From NCBI RefSeq assembly GCF_022836435.1, contig NZ_BQXC01000001.1, positions 2,244,121-2,308,120 of the forward strand: DNA of 64,000 bases. The letters are read 5' to 3'. Made by a program: the position numbers and the translations under genes. Below are positions 1-8,119 of this stretch, piece by piece (the first letter of the stretch is position 1; each line of letters starts with the position of its first letter). The notes under the pieces were generated by a model. It was not told where the DNA came from, searched no databases, and saw nothing but the letters and a program-made list of their open reading frames with translations. This DNA comes from Nitrosomonas sp. PY1 (GTDB lineage: Bacteria > Pseudomonadota > Gammaproteobacteria > Burkholderiales > Nitrosomonadaceae).

Positions 1-1
1 G

Positions 2-676
2 CAAGTATTACCCAACTACCTAATGAGTATCGGCGTACCTTTTCATATCGTCGAGCAAGATACTTACAGCGTTGTTAAGCGGGTTATCGCTGAAGGCAAA
101 ACAACTTGCAGTCTTTGTTCGCGATTACGTCGCGGTGTATTGTATCGCGTGGCAACTGAATTAGGAGCAACCAAAATCGCACTGGGCCACCACCGCGATG
201 ATATCCTGCAAACATTATTCTTAAACATGTTTTACGGTGGCAAATTAAAAGCCATGCCTCCGAAACTCGTCAGTGATGATGGAAAGCATATCGTCATTCG
301 CCCATTAGCTTACTGCAAGGAAAAAGATCTGGCAGCTTATGCTGAAATTGCTGATTTTCCAATTATTCCTTGTAATCTATGCGGATCACAACCCAACTTG
401 CAACGCCAAGTTATTAAAGAAATGTTACAGCAGTGGGATAAAAAATTTCCTGGACGACTGGAAACCATGTTTCGCGCCCTTCAAAACATTCAGCCTTCTC
501 ATTTAGCTGATGCCACTCGCTATGATTTTATTAACCTGAGAGCACATGGTAAACCACAAGTAGATGGAGACATTGCATTTGATGAAGAATTATTTGAACC
601 GAATATCGAAGAATTGGTGGTTTTATCGGAATCGGAAGAAAGAATTGAAAATAGTTCAGCTATTTCTGGAAAATAA
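2..676 (+). CDS. ttcA: tRNA 2-thiocytidine biosynthesis protein TtcA, 5' end cut by window edge
   Basis: TtcA puts the 2-thio group on cytidine 32 of certain tRNAs, using ATP and an Fe-S cluster. The reading frame is open from base 2, before the first in-window ATG at 23, and the residues there continue the TtcA alignment, so the N-terminus with the PP-loop motif lies outside the window. The two family CxxC motifs are visible: CSLC (bases 108-119) followed by the SRLRRG stretch, and CNLCGSQ, which ligate the cluster. The conserved GHHRDD and RPLAYC segments are also present. The stop codon overlaps the end of the convergent membrane-protein gene by about 20 bp. Confidence 0.95.
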   Translation, partial: QVLPNYLMSIGVPFHIVEQDTYSVVKRVIAEGKTTCSLCSRLRRGVLYRVATELGATKIALGHHRDDILQTLFLNMFYGGKLKAMPPKLVSDDGKHIVIRPLAYCKEKDLAAYAEIADFPIIPCNLCGSQPNLQRQVIKEMLQQWDKKFPGRLETMFRALQNIQPSHLADATRYDFINLRAHGKPQVDGDIAFDEELFEPNIEELVVLSESEERIENSSAISGK

Positions 677-1045
677 CGTTTGGTTTCCATTCGAATGGAC
701 AGGCACCCATTTGAGCGTCATCACGACTAAACCAGCAAACACAACATAGACGACCGTCAATACGTTTTCGGATACATCATAAAACATGATTCGGTGCAGC
801 CATTGCTGAATAAAACTGCCTTTCTCGTTGACTTGGCGTAAAGCATTCTCCCATGACGTCAACGGACATACAACGCCCAACAAAGATTCAATCACGACCA
901 ATACAATCGCTGCAAGATGTAAATAGCGAAACCAAGCTGACCTGACAAAAACCCACTTAAACCATGCTCCCAACCAAATAAGCGGTAGACTTCCAACGAC
1001 AAACAAAACATAGAGAAAATGGGTAACCAGTATTAAATCAGCCAA
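656..1045 (-). CDS. DUF2784 family integral membrane protein
   Basis: A 129-residue protein with about four hydrophobic segments. The N-terminal [17 protein letters not shown] stretch and the later CPLTSWEN segment are characteristic of the DUF2784 family, small inner-membrane proteins of unknown function. The frame opens with TTG at 1045, since an in-frame stop lies just upstream and no ATG precedes the conserved N-terminus; an AGG a few bases upstream could serve as a weak ribosome site. Its 3' end overlaps the end of ttcA on the other strand. The family assignment is from recognition; no function can be given. Confidence 0.8.
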   Translation of the reverse strand: MADLILVTHFLYVLFVVGSLPLIWLGAWFKWVFVRSAWFRYLHLAAIVLVVIESLLGVVCPLTSWENALRQVNEKGSFIQQWLHRIMFYDVSENVLTVVYVVFAGLVVMTLKWVPVHSNGNQTLFSRNS

Positions 1046-1130
1046 TACCCTGCTTCCATATCAGTTTTATAGAAACTTGGGAACCGCATCCAAGCCAACT
1101 TCACTATATTATTGGCTTGGTTTAAAATCA

Positions 1131-1463
1131 TCAATAACTTCCCGTAGCAGTAGCCTGAATTTCCATATCATTTTTGATAGATTTTATACCATCGATCTTA
1201 CGCGCAACCTCGATAGCCTTATCCATATCATCTCGTGAATTGACATAACCGCTTAATTCAACGTGTCCTTTCTGAGTTCTAACATTGATATCAAAAGGCC
1301 TCAAAGACGGTTCATCCAGAATAGCTTCATAAATCTTAGTCGTAAGGCTCACATCATGATATTTCTCTTCCATACCGGCTGGGCTTGATGTAGACGCACA
1401 ACCGGAAAGAAAAACCGGCAGCACCAGTAAGAAAAGAACGATAAAACCACTAGGTCGCAGCAC
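1131..1463 (-). CDS. BON-domain lipoprotein (OsmY/DolP-like)
   Basis: A short secreted lipoprotein: a hydrophobic leader ends in a lipobox LSGC, and a single BON domain follows (core GHVELSGYVNS and the later IDGIKSIKNDM). BON proteins sit in the periplasm or on the outer-membrane inner face and are linked to envelope stress protection. I place the start at GTG 1463 rather than the TTG at 1478, because a GGAG lies eight bases before the GTG. The gene stands alone between the DUF2784 gene and the tlpA-like gene. Confidence 0.8.
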   Translation of the reverse strand: MLRPSGFIVLFLLVLPVFLSGCASTSSPAGMEEKYHDVSLTTKIYEAILDEPSLRPFDINVRTQKGHVELSGYVNSRDDMDKAIEVARKIDGIKSIKNDMEIQATATGSY

Positions 1464-1717
1464 GATAAGTATCTCCAAATGAAATATTTCATCTCATTAC
1501 TTCTTAGCTTTGTATTGTGGCTACTTTGAATACATTTCCCATCTTACCTTACGTGCTTTACTTAAAAATCTAATAAATAGAAAATAAGTATAAGGCCAAA
1601 CAATTCGTTGTACGCCGATAACAAAGCGTCGCATTCTTTCATGAAATATTACATGATAATACTAAACAATGAAAATAGATCGACCCAGAAACTCCGTAGA
1701 ATCAAAATTTCTATTCA

Positions 1718-2293
1718 TTAAGATTGTCGATTACTCGATTGTTCTTTTAGCAAAGGTACAATTTGACTCTCCAGTTTCTTCAGATTGATTCTCCCTAAGT
1801 AACTATCCACTATTTCTCCTGCACGATTCAAGACGATCGTGTAAGGTAGCGCTGACCGCTGATTACCTGTCGCTTCCAACAGTGGCCAAGTACTCATACC
1901 TCCAACCAGCACAGGATAATTGATGCCAAATTCCTTGCTGAACATTTGGACTTTATCTAATTGATCGATGGCAATCCCTACAATCACCAAACCTCGTTCA
2001 CCAAATTTTTTCTGAGCTTCAATAAACTCTGGAATTTCTTCGCGACACGGCGTACACCAAGTTGCCCAGAAATTTACTACGATAACCTTACTCTGCCACT
2101 GTGAGACGCTCTGTTCCACCCCTTGTATATCGGGCAGAGTAGTCGCAAAAAGCGCTTTCGCACCTTGCTTACCTCGTTCATCTGAAAGCGATTGTGATCC
2201 CCCGCCTATGAGTTGGCTACGCAGCATAAAGCCAGTCGTAATTGCCAATGCGGCCAAAAGCGCATAAACAAAAAATTGTTTCAGTTTAGCCAT
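1718..2293 (-). CDS. TlpA/ResA-like periplasmic thiol-disulfide oxidoreductase
   Basis: A 191-residue membrane-anchored thioredoxin-fold protein: one N-terminal hydrophobic segment (about residues 8-23), then a thioredoxin domain with the active site WATWCTPC (Cys80, Cys83) and a cis-proline segment SALPY. Proteins of this kind reduce apo-cytochrome c cysteines before heme attachment or keep other periplasmic thiols reduced. A good ribosome site (AAGGAAA) precedes the ATG. It follows dsbD by 83 bp on the same strand; DsbD supplies electrons to such proteins, so a shared pathway is likely. Confidence 0.9.
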   Translation of the reverse strand: MAKLKQFFVYALLAALAITTGFMLRSQLIGGGSQSLSDERGKQGAKALFATTLPDIQGVEQSVSQWQSKVIVVNFWATWCTPCREEIPEFIEAQKKFGERGLVIVGIAIDQLDKVQMFSKEFGINYPVLVGGMSTWPLLEATGNQRSALPYTIVLNRAGEIVDSYLGRINLKKLESQIVPLLKEQSSNRQS

Positions 2294-2376
2294 GCCAGTT
2301 TCCTTTACTTTATTATTGTTTGCACTGATTACAATCGATGAAACAATGTTTGGCTATTTTAAAATTAAAAGTATGT

Positions 2377-4350
2377 TTAAACTAAAATAGCATTGAGTAC
2401 AGCGAGAAAATCATTTTTATTCAAGAAGCCGATGACTCTGACATCCGGTATGTCGTTACCTTGACGATCAATAAACAAAATACCCGGAGGGCCAAATAAA
2501 TTGAATCGCTTCAGTAAGGCCATGTCATCGGCACTACCCTCTGTTACGTCAATGGTAAGCAATACCACATCATTCAAGCGTGCCTGCACTTGCGCATCTG
2601 AAAGCGTGAAGCGTTCCATTTCTTTACACGAAATACACCAATCCGCATAAAATTTAACCATCAAATATTGATTATTGGATTGTCGAATAATTTCATCCAG
2701 TTCTGCCACAGTTTTGACGCGCCGGAAGGGTAATGATGCATAACTGGTCATTCCAGTATTATCTGCTTTCAAACTATTGACTGACGAGGCCGATCCGGCA
2801 ATTCCGATCTTGGACAATGGTTGCAATACATCACGACTGCCCGATAAAACACCAATTAATAACGCAACACCAACAAGCAATGCGATGACACCGACGCCTT
2901 TGAGAAACCGACGTAATCCAGAAGCCCTTTCTGGTAATGGATCAATTGCCTGTAAGTAAATCGCTGAAATAATCAACAATGCAGCCCATAACAACATGTG
3001 TACAACTTCGTTGATTACTGGGGAAACGAGCCAAATAGCAACACCCAATAAGAGTACACCGAAGAATCGTTTAATTGACTCCATCCAAGCGCCGGCCTTT
3101 GGTAGTAACGCTCCGGCAGAAGTACCTAATAACAATAAAGGTACCCCCATACCTAATGCCATTATAAATAAGGCTGAGCCACCTAAAACAATGTCGCGCG
3201 TCTGACTGATATATAATAAAGCACCCGCTAATGGCGCGGCTACACACGGCCCCACAATTAAAGCAGATAAAGCTCCCATGCCAAATACACCTGTCAAATG
3301 GCCACCTTTGATACGGCCAGCCCCTTCCGATAATTTCGTTTGCAATGCATTTGGCAATTGCAACTCATAGAATCCGAACATAGAAAAAGACAACAACACG
3401 AAAATTAGCGCAAATACTCCCAATACCCAAGCATTCTGTAATGCAGCCGATAACATGGTTCCTGACAAACCGGCTGCAACTCCGGCAATGGCATACATGA
3501 TTGCCATACCCAATACATAAGTCAAAGCCAGGATAAAACCGTGCATTTTAGTAATATTTTCGCCACGATTCGCAATAATCCCAGACAAGATCGGAAACAT
3601 CGGAAAAATACACGGTGTGAATGCCAATAATAAGCCAATACCAAAAAATCCTGTCAGAATTAGCCAGAAATCACCCGTTTTGAACATTTGATCGATTTTG
3701 TAAGCCTCGGTTTCAATGACTGGACCTGCAAGCGCACCCGATTCAGGCGTTTGAAATAATGCAGCGGTATTATCCACTTGTGCTGCCGTCGCAGGCTTAC
3801 TCATCGCTTCGGCAACCATGCCAATCGCTGCTTTAACAGCGGGCAAAGTCAGATCAATTGTTTTGTGAATAGGTGCATAGCAAACCCCCACCGGTTCATT
3901 GCAACCCTGATAACTTGCGGTTAATGTCAAAGATTGCTCACCGATACCATCTTCACGTTTTAACGAAATAATCGCTTGAATAGGTTCATAATAAACCTCT
4001 GTGGCACCGAAAGTTTGATCGTCTTTCATCGCCCCAGGGGGCAACGCAATCTTTTCAACCATAGCGTTTGTTTCTTTCGGCTCAAAAGCAATTTTATCGC
4101 GATAGAGGTAATAATCTTTAGCGGGCGTCAAATTAGCCACGAGTGTTTGGCCATCCAGTACTTCGATTGAAATTTTGAACGCTTCGTCAGGCGGCAGTAA
4201 TTCCTGAGAATTACTTTGCCCGAGTTTAATGCCGAGCTGTTGCAATTTCGAAAACAAACTTGAAGAGCCGCTTTCTTGCGCATAAGCAGTCACGCTCATT
4301 AACACTAGCGCAGAAAATAATAACATCGAGGTGATAATTCGTTTTAGCAT
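2377..4350 (-). CDS. dsbD: Thiol:disulfide interchange protein DsbD
   Basis: DsbD carries electrons from cytoplasmic thioredoxin across the inner membrane to periplasmic partners. All three family parts are visible in 657 residues: a signal peptide ending near AYA; an N-terminal alpha domain with the redox pair Cys150/Cys157; a central eight-helix domain with membrane cysteines in FTPCIFPMFP and VGPCVAAP; and a C-terminal thioredoxin domain with WCISC (about residues 570-574). The spacing of the alpha-domain cysteines is one residue longer than in E. coli DsbD. The ATG lies 6 bp after the cutA stop, the familiar cutA-dsbD arrangement. Confidence 0.96.
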   Translation of the reverse strand: MLKRIITSMLLFSALVLMSVTAYAQESGSSSLFSKLQQLGIKLGQSNSQELLPPDEAFKISIEVLDGQTLVANLTPAKDYYLYRDKIAFEPKETNAMVEKIALPPGAMKDDQTFGATEVYYEPIQAIISLKREDGIGEQSLTLTASYQGCNEPVGVCYAPIHKTIDLTLPAVKAAIGMVAEAMSKPATAAQVDNTAALFQTPESGALAGPVIETEAYKIDQMFKTGDFWLILTGFFGIGLLLAFTPCIFPMFPILSGIIANRGENITKMHGFILALTYVLGMAIMYAIAGVAAGLSGTMLSAALQNAWVLGVFALIFVLLSFSMFGFYELQLPNALQTKLSEGAGRIKGGHLTGVFGMGALSALIVGPCVAAPLAGALLYISQTRDIVLGGSALFIMALGMGVPLLLLGTSAGALLPKAGAWMESIKRFFGVLLLGVAIWLVSPVINEVVHMLLWAALLIISAIYLQAIDPLPERASGLRRFLKGVGVIALLVGVALLIGVLSGSRDVLQPLSKIGIAGSASSVNSLKADNTGMTSYASLPFRRVKTVAELDEIIRQSNNQYLMVKFYADWCISCKEMERFTLSDAQVQARLNDVVLLTIDVTEGSADDMALLKRFNLFGPPGILFIDRQGNDIPDVRVIGFLNKNDFLAVLNAILV

Positions 4351-4356
4351 GAGTTT

Positions 4357-4689
4357 TTAATATTTTTCAGATAATGTTGTTTCGTCATTGATCCATTGCA
4401 GATAGTCAGTCAAGCCACCTATTATAGGAACCATGATTATTTCTGGAAGTTCATAAGGATGCATGATCTTGATCAATTGTTCAACCCGGTCAAAGTGTTG
4501 TCGACGGGTCTTGATCAAAACAGGAAACTCCTCTGCCGATGTGATTTTTTCTTGCCAACGATAGACCGAATGACAAGGACTGGAAATATTCACGCATGCA
4601 GCCAAATGCCGTTTGATCAAGCCTACCGCCAATGCCGTTGCACTTTCCTTGTCAGGATAATTAGTAATGATCAATACAAGTTCCGTCAC
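4357..4689 (-). CDS. cutA: Divalent-cation tolerance protein CutA
   Basis: A small cytoplasmic protein of the CutA1 family, which forms PII-like trimers and is linked to copper tolerance. Family landmarks are AACVN, SVYRWQEKI, EEFPVLIKT, the HPYELPEI metal-site region and the terminal DYLQWI. No ATG is available; either TTG 4698 or GTG 4689 starts translation, and I chose GTG because the conserved sequence begins right after it. First gene of the cutA-dsbD unit. The biochemical role of the family is still debated. Confidence 0.92.
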   Translation of the reverse strand: MTELVLIITNYPDKESATALAVGLIKRHLAACVNISSPCHSVYRWQEKITSAEEFPVLIKTRRQHFDRVEQLIKIMHPYELPEIIMVPIIGGLTDYLQWINDETTLSEKY

Positions 4690-4849
4690 TATCAGCAATC
4701 AAATTTCAAATCAGGTATTTTACGCTTAAAGTGATAGCACAACAAAAATCATAATGATTTTTAGAAATGTCAGTTCTGTGCATTTCTGAATAACGGATTT
4801 ATACTTTAACAACCCGCTAACTGAATTATTTTTGTAGAGAACTTGCTTT

Positions 4850-5047
4850 ATGAATCGATTTTTTAATTTAGTCATTACTCTTTCATTGATCGCCCCCGTT
4901 TCGATCTTCTTCGGTTACATCATTATGGATGAAGGTGATCAATTTACTTCCGAGCACTATATGGTTACAGCGCTGAGCGCTATTCCATTCATTTTTGCGA
5001 TATTGATCAAATTTTTGATGTCTGGCGCAGACAAGAATAATCAATAA
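4850..5047 (+). CDS. Small membrane protein of unknown function
   Basis: A 65-residue product with two hydrophobic segments (about residues 5-25 and 38-58) separated by a short acidic stretch DEGDQF, and a polar C-terminus. I do not recognise the family. It sits alone, divergent from cutA, and is followed at once by a perfect 13-bp inverted repeat that could end its transcript. The start ATG has only a weak ribosome site. Plausible as a gene because of its clean membrane-protein layout, but unproven. Confidence 0.5.
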   Translation: MNRFFNLVITLSLIAPVSIFFGYIIMDEGDQFTSEHYMVTALSAIPFIFAILIKFLMSGADKNNQ

Positions 5048-5052
5048 GCAAT

Positions 5053-5084
5053 ACGGCAATTACCTAACCAAAGGTAATTGCCGT
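5053..5084. terminator. Bidirectional hairpin between convergent genes
   Basis: A perfect 13-bp inverted repeat (arms 5053-5065 and 5072-5084, 6-base loop) lies directly after the small membrane-protein gene and faces the RTX gene coming from the other side. There is no long T tract on either strand, so it may work as a weak or assisted terminator or protect mRNA ends. Confidence 0.55.
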
Positions 5085-5161
5085 CACAAAGAATCAAGGA
5101 ATCAAGAATACTAGGACTAAAAAACTCTAAATCAACAGAGAGTTTATCGTTGCAGATAAAT

Positions 5162-5761
5162 CTAAATATTAAAAACAATCATATCGGCGGTTATGTCCTC
5201 AAACTTCACGCCCACCAATTCAATCGAAGCAGCAGATCCAAAATCAAAACGGGTACCAGCTCCATCGCTTGTAGTCCCGCTGATGCCAGTGATGTAAGGA
5301 ACTAAATCCGATAATTGATCAATACCCTCAATATGGAAAGACAGCCAATCTTGTCCAATTGTGAAATCACTGATTCCAAAATGTCCTAACGCATAAAAAT
5401 CAAACGTGTCATTACCGTCACCACCAGTTAATCGATCGTAACCATAACCTGCACGTAGGGTATCGTTACCACTGCCGCCATACAGTTTTTCCGTACCTTC
5501 TCCGCCATCCAAGTCATCGTCACCATCATCGCCTTTTATGATGCCATTCCCTAGACCTTCTTTCAATGTATCGTTACCGCCACCCCCCACTAGTTCGTCA
5601 TTGCCAGAACCGCCTTCCAAAAAATTCTCAAACTCATCGCCCGTGATGAGTAGATCGTTCGCTGTAAACCCGGCAGACCCTAATCCCTCAAAAGGTATCC
5701 CTTCTATATATTTGATAGATCCTGAGCTTAAGTTAGGGCGCTGTACTTGAGTAATCGCCAT
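5162..5761 (-). CDS. Short RTX (calcium-binding nonapeptide repeat) protein
   Basis: A 199-residue protein with about eight glycine-aspartate nonapeptide repeats of the GGxGxDxLx type (roughly residues 48-120), which bind calcium and fold into a parallel beta-roll once outside the cell. A C-terminal region rich in hydrophobic and acidic residues follows and would carry the type I secretion signal; no N-terminal signal peptide is seen. Several repeats have replaced aspartates (for example the GLGNGIIKG unit), so calcium binding may be partial. A strong GAGGAG precedes the ATG. No type I secretion genes lie beside it. The role (adhesin, matrix or enzyme tail) cannot be told. Confidence 0.85.
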   Translation of the reverse strand: MAITQVQRPNLSSGSIKYIEGIPFEGLGSAGFTANDLLITGDEFENFLEGGSGNDELVGGGGNDTLKEGLGNGIIKGDDGDDDLDGGEGTEKLYGGSGNDTLRAGYGYDRLTGGDGNDTFDFYALGHFGISDFTIGQDWLSFHIEGIDQLSDLVPYITGISGTTSDGAGTRFDFGSAASIELVGVKFEDITADMIVFNI

Positions 5762-5975
5762 AGTATTTTCTCCTCTAAATTCTCGGTTGCAGCCAAACTA
5801 TTTTTCCATAAAAAAGAACTAAACTGCGTTCAACTCAGTAAGCAAAAGTAATCTCTATTGAATTGCGCATCCAGCTTCGATGGCATTGATCGACAACCGA
5901 GCGATATAATTAATCGGTATAAGTGCTTCACGTATATATTTTTGCTACGTAAATTTCTTCCCATCGAATAATAAC

Positions 5976-5994
5976 AATAATGAGAATTATTACC
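5976..5994. promoter_or_regulatory. Candidate Fur box
   Basis: The 19 bases match the Escherichia coli Fur consensus at 15 of 19 positions by eye and form an imperfect palindrome centred on GAATTA. The site lies 82 bp before the start of the TPR/LicD fusion gene and about 215 bp before the RTX gene on the other strand, inside the 314-bp divergent intergenic region 5762-6075, which is otherwise AT-rich and empty. Such AT-rich matches also arise by chance. Confidence 0.4.
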
Positions 5995-6075
5995 ATTATA
6001 ACACAATATTGATTAAGATACAATGTATGTTAATCGCGCAAAAACACAATCTACTGCCATTTAAAATTTAACGCC

Positions 6076-7632
6076 ATGAATGACAAACTGAAGGATTCAT
6101 TACTTGAAGCAAGAAATTTGATTGCAGATGGAAAATATAACGATGCGAATAATATTTTAGTGCCTTTAAAGAAAGAGCATCCTGATTCCATTGATGTTGC
6201 GCGCATGTGGTGCGCTCTGGCCATGCGTACCGATCGCATCGCAGAGGTTCTTATCGATGCAAAAAAAATATATGCACGGGCACAAAGTGATTTTCATAAA
6301 GCGCAGTGGGCGCACATACTGGGTACAGCCAATTTTTTATCGTTGGATTTACCGACCGCACAGGTACGCTTCATAGACTCCATCAACCACTTACTAGCCT
6401 ATGCAAAATCCGGCAAAGTGCCTCGCCAACAGGAAAACTCTCAACTGATCGATAACGACGGAATAAACGGAGGCAATATTTTTGCGTCTGGAAAAGCGGA
6501 AGCATTGCTGTGGAAAACCTGCGCAGAGCTTGCCAAACAGAATGTTCCTGCATTTCCGTTTGCCGGTACATTATTGGGTCTGGTTCGCAATGGCCGTTTA
6601 CTCGATTTTGACAAGGATTTAGACATTGCCATTTGGATGGAATACTGGCCTGCATGTTGTAACGTCCTAGAACAAACTGGCTGGGTCAAAGTACCAATGC
6701 GTATTCAATATTCAAATTATCAGGATTATGTTCATTCTGAACTGGGTATCACCTTAGACGTTTGCGGTCTACAAAAACACTCATCCACAAATACAATTAC
6801 CGGTGGATTCTCTTTACCTAACCATCCACCAGAGTACCAACGTGTTTCAGTTTTCCCCTTTTTCGATTTGACACAATATGCTACCGATCATGGCACCGCG
6901 TGGTTTCCACAACAACCCGAAAAAATCCTCACGGCATTTTATGGTGACTGGCGCACACCGAATCCACATTGGGATACGGTTGTTTCAGCACGTAACTTAC
7001 AAAAATTCTCCTTATTGATACGCTGCTACGCTTATCATCGAATGGCGCAATATTGGCTCACCGGAGATCTAGCAAAAACATGGTGTTATGCACATCAGAT
7101 CACACTTAAAGACCCCGATGATGTGCTGGCATTACGTACTCGACAATGGATGGAACAAGCAATGAATCGCTTGAATCGAGAAATTCCAATTTGGCCAAGG
7201 AACCGGCTACAAAAACGCGTTTATACTCGCATGGTAGCTGACCTATTTCATCCTGGACACATCAATTTTTTACAAGCAGCGCGGGCATTGGGCACGCATT
7301 TAACCGTTTGCGTGGTTTCAGATCAGCGTGTTCTGGAAAATAAAGGAAAACTCCCCGTGATGAATCAAGCGGAACGCGCTGCAGTTGTTGCAACCTGTCG
7401 GCATGTCGATGCTGTCACGACAGAAACACCCAGCGACGTCAGTTTAGAGTTTATGCAACAGCATGGATTTAATATTTATACTTTTGCCTGTGCCACAGAA
7501 CGAGAAAGGAGCAATAAATACGAGCTTTGCAAAACGTTACCCGCTGACATGATTCATGAACTTCCTTATACACCCGATATCTCGACCACAGATATCATCC
7601 GTCGCGTCGTATCTAGCAACGATAATAAATAA
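6076..7632 (+). CDS. Three-part fusion: TPR region, LicD-like nucleotidyltransferase, TagD-like cytidylyltransferase
   Basis: A 518-residue cytoplasmic protein. Residues 1-100 form helical TPR-like repeats. Residues about 140-300 resemble LicD-family nucleotidyltransferase-fold proteins, with GTLLGLVRNGRLLDFDKDLD giving the GT..G..R.g..ipwD.DlD pattern; LicD members move phosphocholine or similar phospho-groups onto surface glycans. Residues about 380-510 form a cytidylyltransferase of the glycerol-3-phosphate/ethanolamine-phosphate type, with HPGH at about residue 392 and the late ISTTDIIRR motif. One protein may therefore both make a CDP-activated alcohol and transfer its phospho-group to a glycan; this is inference. 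It lies in a surface-polysaccharide region and has a candidate Fur box upstream. Confidence 0.8.
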   Translation: MNDKLKDSLLEARNLIADGKYNDANNILVPLKKEHPDSIDVARMWCALAMRTDRIAEVLIDAKKIYARAQSDFHKAQWAHILGTANFLSLDLPTAQVRFIDSINHLLAYAKSGKVPRQQENSQLIDNDGINGGNIFASGKAEALLWKTCAELAKQNVPAFPFAGTLLGLVRNGRLLDFDKDLDIAIWMEYWPACCNVLEQTGWVKVPMRIQYSNYQDYVHSELGITLDVCGLQKHSSTNTITGGFSLPNHPPEYQRVSVFPFFDLTQYATDHGTAWFPQQPEKILTAFYGDWRTPNPHWDTVVSARNLQKFSLLIRCYAYHRMAQYWLTGDLAKTWCYAHQITLKDPDDVLALRTRQWMEQAMNRLNREIPIWPRNRLQKRVYTRMVADLFHPGHINFLQAARALGTHLTVCVVSDQRVLENKGKLPVMNQAERAAVVATCRHVDAVTTETPSDVSLEFMQQHGFNIYTFACATERERSNKYELCKTLPADMIHELPYTPDISTTDIIRRVVSSNDNK

Positions 7633-8119
7633 TACTCATAAATTAAATAATTAACCTCTATTACTTGGCGTATTAGTTTTGCATCACCACTTTCCTTCAT
7701 AGACTTAATTTCTAAAAAACATTTCCGTATATTTGAATATCATCAGAAAAACAATTCAAGTTTATCCAAAAACCATTTCCCATCATTTGTATGAATCGAC
7801 AAAATTAGTAATTGAGTGACAATTACCGTCTATTTCTAACAATTCCAATCTGCACAATAACTCATCACAATAATTCGATATGCTATTTCGGTTAACCATC
7901 ACCCTTGAGTAATAAGGCGCTTCATCACAGCCAAAGAAACACCAAGAACATCACTCAACCAATTGATATCTAATAATTTTAAGTTATTAGATAAAAGCTA
8001 ATCTCTCAAAAAATCACACGATCCATTCTGCTCGCTTTCTACTTGGCATGATTAATGCATTTAGTTAATCGATAAAAAAATTATCTCAACTACTTGTCAT
8101 TAATCAGATTGGAGGAATC
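7633..8119. other. Intergenic region without a gene
   Basis: This 487-bp AT-rich stretch holds no credible reading frame. Its only recognisable signal is the sigma-54-like promoter at 8044-8059, followed by an AT-rich leader and a GGAGG ribosome site at about 8111. Confidence 0.6.
8044..8059 (+). promoter_or_regulatory. Candidate sigma-54 (-24/-12) promoter
   Basis: The bases TTGGCATGATTAATGC show the invariant GG and GC pairs at exactly ten bases' distance, as in the TGGCAC-N5-TTGC consensus, with two non-critical mismatches. Transcription would begin near 8070, leaving a leader of about 50 bases before the ATG at 8120. Exopolysaccharide genes in related betaproteobacteria are often driven by RpoN and an enhancer-binding protein, which fits the product here. 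Confidence 0.55.
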
